This document shows positions 40,801 through 48,101 of a DNA stretch of 64,000 nucleotides, in pieces (positions within the stretch are counted from its first letter, which is position 1; each line of letters starts with the position of its first letter). The position numbers and the translations under genes are program-made. The notes beneath the pieces were generated by a model that saw only the letters and a list, made by a program, of their open reading frames with translations, was not told the DNA's origin and did no database searches. Source of the stretch: Apostichopus parvimensis (taxonomy: Eukaryota > Echinodermata > Holothuroidea > Aspidochirotida > Stichopodidae); NCBI GenBank assembly GCA_000934455.1, contig KN885349.1, positions 96,088 through 160,087 of the forward strand, written 5' to 3'.

Positions 40801-43324
40801 TTATACTTTTGCTCTCATCTTATACAATGATACAATGAAACGACTGATATAACTCAATCATAGATTAAAACTACATTAAGTAAAGTAAAGTCGGCATTAT
40901 TCGCTTCTCTAATTCAACTCACCTTTTTAACAATTCTTTCTCGTTCTTGCATCATTTTGTTTCGTTCAATTTGATACAACACATTGCATCAATATGTATT
41001 TGCAAATAGAAACGAAAAAGGAGGAAATCATTAGAGCATGAACTACAAGTACAAAGAACAACAAACAAGCACTGAACATATTAAGGAAGAAACACTAACA
41101 ACCACGGTCCACGGAGACTAATAGTTGTGTTATGAATATTCAATGCAATTTCAAAACGACGGTAGAGGAACGTGCAATTAAATTCGTTATGTGGTGGATC
41201 TAATTAGAGGATACAATTAATAGGCGAGAAAAATTGAAATTAACAACGACACCCCAACATATAATCTGAACTTTGATGTGAAAAACATCCTATGAGATCT
41301 GGCAACATAATGTAGCCTCTTACCCATACGGTGAATGAAAGGCAAACCCTGCAGAGATATATCAAGTAATATGGACAATCAAATGTACTTCAGAGGACAT
41401 ATCCATGTAAATAATTATCTTACAACTATAATATGGAATCTTAGAATGTGAATTGCTTTTCATACTGTAATTTGTATTTCTTTATTTTAGGTGGCAAGAT
41501 TCCGAAAATATTGGAGGTAGGCTTTAATTAATATATATAATGTGCCTACGTGAAGTGACAATTTCTCTAAAGCAAATATAGAGCGGATTGTATTAGATAC
41601 TTGTAGTTCCAATCTCTGCACGGAATGAACGATATTCATGATTAAGGCAAACCATAAACATTGCATATAGCAGATATCTTAGGACATGTCACTGTGGACT
41701 TTAGTTCTATACTCAGCACCGCTTGACAATGCTTACATGCATTTGATCTTTAGTTATTTTAGTGTAGTCCAAGGGTACGTTATAAAAATGTGAAAATCGT
41801 TTCAGCAGCTTCACTTATTGACTACCTTGTTAAATATTACGAAATTTGTACATAAGGAGCAAACGGAAGATGGGTGAGTACTCGTCTTTCTTAATGGACC
41901 TTCACTTAAAAACCAGCTAAACAATAAATATAATATAGAAAAGAGTTAAGTATTATAATGTTATCGTGCTAATGTTACCATTCCAAGTCTAGAAAGGCTA
42001 ACTGCTGCACAATATGTATAAGAAACGGAAGCTTAATAATAACTTAAGATCAATCAGCTCGCCTAGTTCCATCTATTGCAAATATACATACTGCTAGTGT
42101 AGAAAGATCCATATGCTATTACAATGAATATTTTATAAAAAACCTTCCGTCTTCACGATAGTAAAACTGATAAGTATATATAGTTGTCGTTAGTGATCCA
42201 TTAGTTATCTGGACACATACCTCTGCTTAATATTGTTGCAAATTAAACTTTTTTGAACGTAAGCTTAATTCTCTGTAAATTAATTTTTCTCTCGCTGAAC
42301 ACTTTGCAGATGATAAATAAATTCAGTTTTATCAATCAGTGGGTCTTATACATTTTCTCTCATCTAATACAATGATACTGTAATTGGCTAATATGCAACA
42401 AAAAGACTGATATAAATCAATCATAGCTTCAGCCTAAAGTGAAGTATAGTCTTCTATTATTTACTTCACTAATTCAAATCGCCTTCTTAACCCGTCTCCG
42501 TTATTCTTGCAAAAAGTGTAACGGAACATTCGTATCATGAAATAATGTTTCTAAAGTTTGTGATCATGTTTAGAATAAATTTGCGTTCGTTATGTTCTTA
42601 CCGGATATCCTTTTGAATACAAGGGTTGGAATTAATATATATTTGCAATTAGAAGAAAAAGAGGACAATTTTAGAGCTTGAACTCTTAATAATAAGAACC
42701 ACTGACATGCACTGAATATGTTAAGATAGAAACAATAACTGCCACGATTAATGATCACTAATGATATTTTATGGAATATCACCTATACGGTGAATGGAAG
42801 TTAAACCCTGTAGTGATAAACACTAGGCTAAATGGACGATCAAATGAACTTCAGAACACATCTACATGGAAATATTTATCACACGAGTATAAAAAGGAAG
42901 CTTACTGGGTGAATTGCCTACCATACGGTTGTTTTTAATGTATCTCTTCTATATTACTTCAGTGGAAATATTCCAAACCTATTAGCGATAGGATCCATTA
43001 ATTCCTATGTTCTTCTTTACTGAAGTATTCCTTTGCGTTTTGCATTAATCAATTGTAAATGTTTTACCTAGGAATAAATTACCTGGAATAAATTGGCACA
43101 ATAACGTACAATATATACAAACTCGGTGATTAATTGTTTAGCGATGCGAAATGCTTCTGATGATGAATATATGTTATTATCCACAGGGAATCCGAATGGC
43201 AAAAGACCCGTACGGCATCAAAAGGGAAGTGATGCACCGATATTATACCAAGGATGCTAGCAGGATAGTGTCAAAAGCAACTGGAAAAAGCCTTGCTCAT
43301 TTCATGTTTAAGCCAATCATATAA
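10758..43324 (+). CDS. NLR-type NACHT protein gene A, ten-exon model
   Basis: A NOD-like receptor type intracellular sensor with a NACHT nucleotide-binding domain. Proposed exons: 10758-10935, 11637-13156, 17076-17281, 22256-22332, 34798-34853, 35283-35402, 35639-35844, 37153-37229, 41491-41516, 43187-43324. All introns are GT-AG and phases run 1,0,2,1,0,0,2,1,0, giving 2604 nt (867 residues plus stop) with no internal stop. Order: disordered polar N-terminus (1-59), NACHT and helical region (about 60-566), then two repeats of a module made by a 206 nt and a 77 nt exon, then a basic tail. I see no CARD, DEATH or pyrin domain. The start is fixed by an in-frame TGA at 10743-10745. Exons 1-8 are well supported by paralogy or by repetition within the gene; exons 9-10 rest on splice sites and frame only. 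Function as a pathogen sensor is inferred from the family. Confidence 0.75.
11637..13156 (+). CDS. NLR A exon 2: NACHT domain
   Basis: Acceptor TTCACAG at 11630-11636, donor GAT|GTAAGTAAG at 13157; phase 1 to 0; 1520 nt. It encodes a full NACHT module: Walker A EPGYGKST (residues about 142-149), Walker B ILLDGYDEY (about 219-227), a sensor-1-like LTTRYLP, a winged-helix-like NPILDDLCQVPLLF and the FYHKLFCEYFA motif typical of NLR helical regions. The exon ends in helices (LLQRSSVQLLDIASKCD) that recur in exon 6. Open frame continues past the donor to 13249, but the strong donor, conserved in B, argues that the end is intronic. Confidence 0.92.
13157..17075 (+). other. NLR A intron 2
   Basis: No exon or gene seen. 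Contains a (TA)n tract at 13817-13846 and, near 14490-14540, a short tandem of GTCCAACCCGC / CGCCCAACCCGC. Similarity to copy B continues to about 15000. Confidence 0.6.
13817..13846. repeat. (TA)n microsatellite
   Basis: About 15 TA units; absent at the matching position of copy B. Confidence 0.9.
17076..17281 (+). CDS. NLR A exon 3: module exon, first copy (206 nt)
   Basis: Acceptor TTCTTCCCGCAG, donor CTG|GTAGGT; phase 0 to 2. Encodes IPIVDLHLFKSF... with the core NNIVLRSG and the helix EKDVIGLLLYAEQS, ending LRELW. Exon 7 has the same length and phases and matching landmarks (IILRSG, QQEIVDILMYVKQS), so the two are duplicated modules. The fold is unknown to me; the end leads into an LRR-like stretch in the next exon. 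Confidence 0.82.
18738..19604. other. Assembly gap (867 N)
   Basis: Unknown bases. Open frames spanning this run are artefacts of the N characters. A poly-C run at 19621-19633 adjoins the gap. Confidence 1.
19878..19883 (-). terminator. Poly(A) signal for the minus-strand small gene
   Basis: AATAAA on the minus strand about 220 bases past the stop codon of the gene at 20102-21633. Confidence 0.4.
20102..20292 (-). CDS. Small gene exon 3
   Basis: 191 nt, phase 1 start, ends at TGA (20102-20104). Encodes the conserved-looking helical tail with SYYVFNICYPTEVQ. The preceding intron (20293-20629, 337 bases) has a strong polypyrimidine tract. Confidence 0.62.
20102..21633 (-). CDS. Small three-exon gene of unknown function, 106 residues
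   Basis: On the minus strand, ATG is the last codon of an exon ending at 21631 (donor ATG|GTAAGT). Exon 2 is 20756-20630 (acceptor TTTCTTTCATAG, donor CTG|GTGAGT) and exon 3 is 20292-20102 (acceptor TTTATGTAACAG, stop TGA). Phases are 0 and 1, frame is open throughout: 321 nt. The protein starts MDRLRLNLRWNNQG, contains PCVVYAGGNPFPRN and ends in a helical SIIAALKMLFMSYYVFNI...YPTEVQATMEYIQRY. This tail recalls the C-terminal part of multicopy uncharacterised animal proteins (some annotated SAMD3-like), but that is memory, not a search. No signal peptide or clear membrane segment. It lies antisense in NLR A intron 3, inside the candidate CACTA-like element, so it may be a host gene, a captured gene or an element gene. 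Confidence 0.6.
20630..20756 (-). CDS. Small gene exon 2
   Basis: 127 nt, phase 0 to 1, between a pyrimidine-rich acceptor and a consensus donor GTGAGT. Encodes DRLRLNLRWNN... to ...LPSPCVVYA. Confidence 0.65.
21631..21681 (-). CDS. Small gene 5' exon, mostly UTR, ending in the ATG
   Basis: ATG occupies 21633-21631 directly at the donor GTAAGT. An acceptor-like CTACTTACAG precedes 21681 on the minus strand, so this may be an internal exon, or transcription may start within or just upstream of it. In the coding frame the exon opens with TGA, so no longer N-terminus is possible through it. A second, out-of-frame ATG lies in the exon. Confidence 0.45.
21651..21658 (-). promoter_or_regulatory. 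ETS-type core promoter motif CCGGAAGT
   Basis: A perfect CCGGAAGT on the minus strand sits in a small GC-rich patch (GGGCGCGCCC next to it) at the 5' exon of the small gene. Such motifs mark many broadly active animal promoters. Promoter use is inferred. Confidence 0.4.
22256..22332 (+). CDS. NLR A exon 4: LRR-like module exon, first copy (77 nt)
   Basis: Acceptor TTCCTTTCAG, donor AAGG|GTAATT; phase 2 to 1. Encodes FRNCPLPESIHPKSIP...; with the end of exon 3 it reads LRELWFRNCPLPESI, an LRR-like pattern. Exon 8 has identical length and phases and the matching FYNCLLPRSIPVGSIP. Confidence 0.8.
22333..25412 (+). other. NLR A intron 4, part left of the LTR fossil
   Basis: Apart from the candidate promoter patch at 22611-22800, no exon, RNA or mobile element is recognised in this AT-rich stretch. 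Confidence 0.55.
22611..22800 (-). promoter_or_regulatory. Candidate minus-strand first exon / CpG-containing promoter patch
   Basis: A CpG-richer stretch unlike its AT-rich neighbours ends on the minus strand in a consensus donor GAAAG|GTAAGTTC at 22611. It could be an upstream non-coding exon of the small gene at 20102-21681, whose 5' exon has an acceptor. The right limit is arbitrary. Confidence 0.3.
25418..27396 (-). repeat. 3' LTR of the Gmr1 fossil (left)
   Basis: Ends TGTGA...TCACA. About 1.43 kb once the inserted MITE and its TTAA duplication are subtracted. Confidence 0.9.
25832..26372. mobile_element. TTAA-targeting MITE inside the left LTR
   Basis: Flanked by TTAA at 25828-25831 and 26373-26376. 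Termini AGCAGCAATTTGCGTTGA and, inverted, AGCAGCATTTTGCGTTGA form TIRs of about 18 bases that continue with weaker similarity. The right LTR has the uninterrupted site near 33520. TTAA targeting fits piggyBac-type transposases, though the termini are not the usual CCC. No coding capacity. Confidence 0.85.
27397..27412 (-). other. Polypurine tract of the Gmr1 fossil
   Basis: On the minus strand AAGAGGGGAGG sits directly before the 3' LTR, the position of the plus-strand primer in LTR elements. Confidence 0.7.
27618..28133 (-). pseudogene. RNase H region of the Gmr1 fossil
   Basis: Ty3/Gypsy-type RNase H signatures, including the TDHQPL motif and a connection region with RSDAS. Last domain of pol in this element. 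Confidence 0.85.
28247..29000 (-). pseudogene. Reverse transcriptase region of the Gmr1 fossil
   Basis: Includes MPFGLVNAAATF and the catalytic box YIDD (28427-28438). Lies downstream of integrase, contrary to typical Gypsy order. Broken. Confidence 0.88.
29240..30240 (-). pseudogene. Integrase region of the Gmr1 fossil
   Basis: HHCC zinc-binding region (about 30065-30195, HESILGGHQG then CQSCDIC), catalytic core with AIDLVGPI and LTDRGSQF, and a C-terminal part ending near the VQTFHANLLKRYY motif that in Gmr1-type elements leads into reverse transcriptase. Broken. Confidence 0.87.
30600..30890 (-). pseudogene. Aspartic protease region of the Gmr1 fossil
   Basis: Retropepsin-like VIVLRDTGC with the catalytic DTG at 30824-30832 and a later DLVLGN motif, between gag and integrase. 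Confidence 0.75.
31100..32890 (-). pseudogene. gag region of the Gmr1 fossil
   Basis: An N-terminal charged coiled coil, a capsid-like retrotransposon gag domain (32205-32573) and a CCHC zinc knuckle (31137-31178, CYVCGRQGHVARLC). Interrupted by the LINE at about 31418-32198. Confidence 0.8.
31418..32198 (+). mobile_element. 5'-truncated LINE (CR1/L2-like) inserted in gag
   Basis: A frame at 31458-31976 encodes the C-terminal part of a non-LTR reverse transcriptase (SSYKYLGVVFDDQLAW, then YNSVICSVFRYCMTCWGG). It is followed by a 3' UTR with AATAAA near 32168 and a (TTAC)n tail ending about 32198. Only the 3' end of the LINE is present, the usual outcome of target-primed insertion. Clade assignment is from memory of CR1/L2-type proteins. 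The left boundary and target duplication are unclear. Confidence 0.8.
33141..34766 (-). repeat. 5' LTR of the Gmr1 fossil (right), with assembly gap
   Basis: Matches the left LTR end to end but contains a 50-N gap. Sequence left of the gap (about 33986-34156) is repeated right of it (34207-34376), so the join may be a scaffolding artefact. Confidence 0.85.
34157..34206. other. Assembly gap (50 N)
   Basis: Unknown bases inside the right LTR, flanked by about 170 bases of repeated sequence. Confidence 1.
34777..34781 (+). promoter_or_regulatory. Probable branch site CTAAC for NLR A exon 5
   Basis: CTAAC followed by TATCTTTCC and the acceptor ATACAG at 34797. It lies in the 26 bases left between the LTR element's target duplication and the exon, so the insertion spared the minimal acceptor signals. 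Confidence 0.5.
34798..34853 (+). CDS. NLR A exon 5 (56 nt)
   Basis: Acceptor CTTTCCTATACAG, donor AAG|GTAAGTG; phase 1 to 0, fitting exons 4 and 6. Encodes FWLNSGSCLDLDSGQWVK. It starts only 31 bases after the LTR fossil. Confidence 0.7.
35283..35402 (+). CDS. NLR A exon 6: helical repeat resembling the end of the NACHT exon
   Basis: 120 nt, phase 0 to 0, acceptor TTAATTGTTAG, donor CAG|GTAAGT. Encodes VDDVDTIAELCSECVN... to LQQRSTIELLEEASSRQ, which aligns with IDDEIKKSVREICSK... LLQRSSVQLLDIASKCD at the end of exon 2. Both are followed by a 206 nt module exon. Confidence 0.78.
35639..35844 (+). CDS. NLR A exon 7: module exon, second copy (206 nt)
   Basis: Acceptor TTCCATCAG, donor GAT|GTAAGT; phase 0 to 2, identical in length to exon 3. 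Encodes VSIKSLVLQKSFSHVDGGD, then IILRSG and a helix QQEIVDILMYVKQS. Confidence 0.82.
36525..36736 (+). CDS. Possible alternative terminal exon, uncertain
   Basis: An open frame preceded by GTGTGTAG encodes TLIVKLELIYQFSLSDGVAS... and a basic tail, ending at a stop. Its start phase (1) does not fit exon 7 but would fit exon 4 or exon 1. It may be an alternative 3' end or chance. Confidence 0.2.
37153..37229 (+). CDS. NLR A exon 8: LRR-like module exon, second copy (77 nt)
   Basis: Acceptor CATTATCCTTTAG, donor AAAG|GTATCA; phase 2 to 1. Encodes FYNCLLPRSIPVGSIPSAW, matching FRNCPLPESIHPKSIP of exon 4 in length and phase. Confidence 0.8.
37682..37760 (+). mobile_element. tRNA-derived SINE candidate
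   Basis: A-box-like TGACTTAGTGA followed about 32 bases later by a perfect B box GGTTCGATTCC (37724-37734), as in polymerase III internal promoters. It does not fold as a complete tRNA, and the 3' limit of the element is not seen. Confidence 0.55.
37849..37870. repeat. (AT)n microsatellite
   Basis: About eleven AT units. Confidence 0.85.
40750..41540. repeat. Local tandem duplication, first copy (contains exon 9)
   Basis: Collinear with 42295-43005: shared landmarks include CTCTCATCTTATACAATGAT, GACTGATATAACTCAATCAT and the exon 9 region. Boundaries are approximate. Confidence 0.7.
41491..41516 (+). CDS. NLR A exon 9: 26 nt micro-exon
   Basis: Acceptor TTTCTTTATTTTAG, donor GAG|GTAGGC; phase 1 to 0, exactly what is needed between exons 8 and 10. 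Encodes GKIPKILE after a split glycine codon. Evidence is splice sites, phase and a decayed duplicate at 42963. Micro-exons are easy to misplace. Confidence 0.5.
42295..43005. repeat. Local tandem duplication, second copy
   Basis: Diverged copy of 40750-41540 within intron 9. Confidence 0.7.
42963..42988 (+). pseudogene. Decayed duplicate of the micro-exon
   Basis: Acceptor TTACTTCAG is kept, but the position of the GTAGGC donor reads ATAGGA and the length is not conserved, so it should not be spliced. Confidence 0.5.
43187..43324 (+). CDS. NLR A exon 10: terminal coding exon
   Basis: Acceptor TTATTATCCACAG, phase 0, 138 nt to TAA at 43322-43324. Encodes GIRMAKDPYGIKREV, then a basic helix-rich stretch and ends HFMFKPII. 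A poly(A) signal follows 66 bases later. I do not recognise this tail. Confidence 0.6.
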   Translation, partial: GIRMAKDPYGIKREVMHRYYTKDASRIVSKATGKSLAHFMFKPII

Positions 43325-43389
43325 ATGATGTTTTTATCCCTCCATTGAAAAACTACTGAATGAACTATAAAACTATAAACTTAAAAACA

Positions 43390-43395
43390 AATAAA
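43390..43395 (+). terminator. Poly(A) signal AATAAA for NLR A
   Basis: AATAAA 66 bases after the proposed stop codon. Confidence 0.5.
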
Positions 43396-46300
43396 AGTAA
43401 GAGCTAAGTGCAAAATTATATATATTAAAATATTCCACGAAGTCAGTTATTGCAATAAATTGCGCTCTAATTGTTGTTTAAGTAAATAATCAACAAAATC
43501 ATGCAGCGCGACTTGTTTCAATTTATGTTCCTTTTGCCTTCATGTGTCACGTGACCCAGACAGTCAAAATGCTTTTGAACTGACTACTTTATCATCAATT
43601 ACCATGTATAACTGTTTGTTAATTATTGCAAAGACTGGAAAGACCTAAGACCATGGTTTCTAATTACGCGGAGCTTCCTGTCTCCGACACTGTCGTTGCA
43701 TGTGTTTGTTTATGGTTATTATCTATAGTTCACCTACTTAGATAAATAGTTTAAACGATTTGCTATTATGTTTCTAGTTTTCGGTGATTGATTTTGATGA
43801 CATCAAAGTCAACTCCATATTGTATAAACGAGAAATGCTATATAAGTGCTGTTGAAATTTCATGGACATTCTTATTTCTCAAACTAAGATTAATTGATCA
43901 AATTAAGAAATTCTCCTCTATAATTTTGCTTAAATAACGTGAACATGTAATAAAGAGTAATTAGTTTTACAAACACTGCCGTTACTTGGTGTTAGTTACA
44001 TGAATGAATAGACGGTTGAAAAATTCGAAACCTTTTAATTTATGTATCATTATTATTTGAAATCATACTTAAGTAGTCAAAGCCAAAGTTAATAACTGCA
44101 TCTTCTTGGGATTATCCTGATCTAATAGCATACAAATGTTCTTCAAATTCTCCTAAAACTAAATAACGAAAATATTTTGCCAATCACACCTAATAGGTTT
44201 GGCATTAGTCTTCTGGTTTAATCATGTTGTTGATAATTGGCTTCCTGAGAACGTAATCTACCCTATTACATAGCAGTATCTTCCTGCATAACTCTAAATA
44301 CTTTTCGTGATCCTTGTTGACTTCCAATCTGTGAATGTTTAGTTTTTCCCCATTTTTTCTACTTGTATTTCCCCAAGGTGGTTACAAACTTAGTGAACTA
44401 TTACACTATTTTCACAACAACCTGTCGCATTTAAGTTATATTTGCAATTTAAGCATTATTATAAATTACATGTGTCATGAAGCACGTACATGACAAGCCT
44501 TTTAATTAACAAAAAACGTAATAATTCAGAAAACATGTACATTTGTAAAAACATCGTCTGTTAATTTTTTCAGTAGTTATTTAAAGCTTTAATCTTTTTG
44601 TAAGATAATCAATTATAAATTTATCAGAGGCAAGTCTTTCTGGTTTATTTCTTGGCCACAATCGTTTATGATTCTGTAATCAAATAAGTCATTATTTGAA
44701 TTTTCCCCAAAATGTTAAAAAAAAATTTAAAAAAATGTCTTGTCGTTTACTGAATGTTGCGGTTAAAATATATTTTGGCACGGATCCTTCTTAAGGGGGT
44801 GTTAGATTAAACTATTATTGCATTTTGTAATAAACGTAGTGCTGAGTTGTAGGGGCTCACTTTTTGTAATTAAAAAGTGCTCGCCGCTTTTTTTTAAATG
44901 AAATTCAAAAGACTGTGATTAAAAAAAGTGTTTCGTTCTTGCAATCTTAAGAAGTAAAGGTATAATTTGAAATATTCAACCACTGCTGCTTGTAGCCAAC
45001 TACAACTGTTTCTGCTGTTTGATTTTAGAATATTTCCTTGTGGGTATGCTATGTATATTGCTACGTATTATACACGCGACCTTTACACCTTAGTCTGCGT
45101 GGCGTAACCTTAACTTGTATTGGATCGTTCGATGGAGTGTTGTAAATTACATCTACACATACAAAAGTCAACACATGAAACGATATGACCAACAGACTAC
45201 AACAAACATATCTAAGTACTCAGAGTGAATGTATAAAGCAACACTGTATATAAAAAGTTTTTGTAAACTTGTTTTCTGTCTTTTGGCAATTTATTTTTGA
45301 TTTTTGTTCGATTTGTGCAAGAGGCCCTTCAGTACAGCACACAACCGGTGTATACAATATATGTAAGGGTGTTTACGAGTAGCTTACAGTGATATTCTCT
45401 AAACAATCTTTTAGGGGGGATGGGCAAATGATCGGGTGCAAGAAAGGAGCGGGAGGGAGGGTAGAAGTGATACTTAAACGTTTCAAAACTAATGGTGAAA
45501 AATAAGTGTAGTTAAAGTAATCCAATTCCTTATTACCGTCTTGGCAGATATCGTTCAAGAAATAAAAAATAGATTTTCACGAGACCAGCTTAAGAGAGAG
45601 AGAGAGAGGGGGAAAAGACCTATATAGAGACACAGTGAGATGATATGTACCATACGTTGTGTATTTTTTTCTCGTCGCCTGGGGCTGCTTCGACATATTA
45701 TGTTTCCCTTCGTTTTTTTTAGTATAGTCAGGAAGGAGGCCCTCGTGTCGTAAACTGCTAGATGTAGGGATTACATTTTTGTCGGCTGTAAGGGTATTTC
45801 ATGTATTACCAATGTTAGAGTCACAGGTGGTCTGGCTCCAAGTGCGTAATAGATGAACGTTATACTACAGCCATACTCTACAAGCACTTCGTTGTGTTCT
45901 TTAAACTTATCCGCGTCTGCGAGATAGTTGAAAACAAAGACATTGTCGAAAAAGTGTTTTAAGGCTCATTGTATGGTGTTGTATTCAAATTCATAATATT
46001 AATCAAGCAGTTTAGTATGATCCAGAACATTTCAGCATTTGTGAGGTATTCCATGGTCTCAGATCTGATGTCGTCCAGAGGAGGGGTACTCAGGGGTCCC
46101 CCTAACCTTTAAGAAATTGTTGGTAACTTTGATGTTTCTAATCAATGTCAATTGCTTAGGTTGTACACCACATACATAATATATATTTATTTGATGTACA
46201 CTAGGATTCTTTGAATAAGCTTGTCTGGGTGAGGTTTAGCGCCCCTTTTTTTTATTCTGGAACCTTAAGACTTGAATTAACTGATTGGCATGTTGATCTA

Positions 46301-47574
46301 TTAGGTGAACAGATATAATCAAAATGTACTTGAGAGTTTATTCATACATGAAATATGAATAGGAGTCCTATTCGTTGCCCCTTCAAACTAAGTATGATAA
46401 CGATCCAAAAGGATGCTGAGGTATAAACAATACAATACATGTGATATACTAAGATGAAGACCTTTATATAACTACTCCTGACCTTTCTATTAAAACGACA
46501 AAGAAATAAAATCGTTTCAATAGTTCTTGGTTGACCGTAAACAAACAATACTATAGTACGTTTTTATTTTAATATTCAGCGGCCAGTGAAAATAATTTTG
46601 AAAAGGGAATGTTATCACCAATCCATACTGGGTAGCAGGCAATTATGTTGACTCGTGGTATCATATTTATAGTATTAAAGCTTTACAACGACTGGAACAT
46701 TAACTCTAGTTTGTGTAATAATAAGAGCTGAAGTTGTAGATCGAGAGATTTTTTTATATTTGCTCTAAATTGCTATCTAATCAATAGTTGCAAACAATAC
46801 CAAGATAACCGGCGACAATGTACTTCAAAGGATCGATACTTTGTTGTTAATACATGTCTAACAATTTTCTAGTTTTTTTGAGAGCTGTAATTCATATCCA
46901 TTCATTCCCTAAAATAATAAAACCAATTTGTGGCTGTATTGTAAACTTTATTTAATATATTAATTCAGCTGTTTATAAGAGCGCTCTTGTTTGATTGTCA
47001 ATTAACATTCAATAAACACGAAACTAACACGTTTCAACCATTTATTGTCATTTACTAGTTCTTTGTAACGGTTTGAAGTATTAAACTGTCAGTCCGAGAG
47101 AATGAACCAAATTCCTCGAAACTTGAGCTCGTAATAAACAATGGCAAACTTACACACTGTATATTGAACTCATCATGTTTTAACTCAATCATAAATAGTT
47201 TAACTTTCAATAAAACGATTATTGAAGTATCTCTGACAGCAACACTTTTGAATCTGTTTAAACATTGATAGAACAGTGATGAGCGAGAATGAAACCAAAT
47301 TTAAATTAACAGCGTTGATGCGCTTTATTTCAATACATGAGATTACAAAATCTTTGTTTCATTCACAAATATATATCTCTGTACTGCGATATTTATCATG
47401 TTTACCCTTGCAAGTACACTAAAATAACGATTATAGTAATTTATTTTTATATATAGTGATTATTTATATAAATTGTAACGTCACTTCCCTGTCTGGTGGG
47501 GCAGTCTTAAAATATGGGATTGGCGCAAGAGAGTCTCGACATAAAGATGACAATGGAGAATATGTTAAAGTGCC

Positions 47575-47640
47575 CGTGGCACAGTGGTACCGTTTATTCA
47601 AACCTCCCCTGCCACTACCGGGTCTAGAGTTTACGCAAAC
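47575..47640 (+). mobile_element. Weak tRNA-like SINE relic
   Basis: TGGCACAGTGGTACCG matches an A box well; the expected B box is degenerate. A relic at best. Confidence 0.25.
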
Positions 47641-47776
47641 ATCCTAAGCCTCCCTAAGGTTATGTCTTAAATGAATACCCAATGCGAAGAAACATGGTTT
47701 CGTGATATTTTGCATTGAATTAATGACGACTTTTTAAAAAGCCAAATTTATGCCCCTATTAAAATAGTGTGTGGAC

Positions 47777-48101
47777 CAGTTTCACAAGAGTCAAACGGCG
47801 ACATTTTTTTTTGTAAATTTGTAAATTTCCAGCCCAGTCTAGCTTAGAATATGTCTACTTGAAAATGATTCCCTTTTAACTATAAACAGATTAGAATGTC
47901 CTAAATTCCCCACAAAATTTGTTTTGTTTGTTCCCAGACACCCTGGATGCCTTCTTGTGCCCTAAATCGCTGCAGTGATATGTCGTAATCGCCAGGAACC
48001 CCCAAATTAGTGCCTACGCCCCCTACTCCCCGTGTACTCTGTAGCGCCCCCTGAGACTTCCCAACGCCCCCGGGCGGCAGGGGCCACTTTGAGAACCACT
48101 G
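47777..48101. mobile_element. hAT-type non-autonomous element
   Basis: The right end, read inward, is CAGTGGTTCTCAAAGTGGCC, a classic hAT-type terminus. A degenerate partner CAGTTTCACAAGAGTC lies at 47777. Flanking 8-mers GTGTGGAC (47769-47776) and GTGTAGAA (48102-48109) agree at six of eight positions, suggesting an old 8-bp target duplication. GC-rich inside, no transposase. Confidence 0.55.

Larger units (their letters stand above)
37230..41490 (+). other. NLR A intron 8
   Basis: Holds a tRNA-like SINE candidate (37682-37760), an (AT)n tract (37849-37870) and the first copy of a local duplication (from about 40750). No further exon is recognised. Confidence 0.5.
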
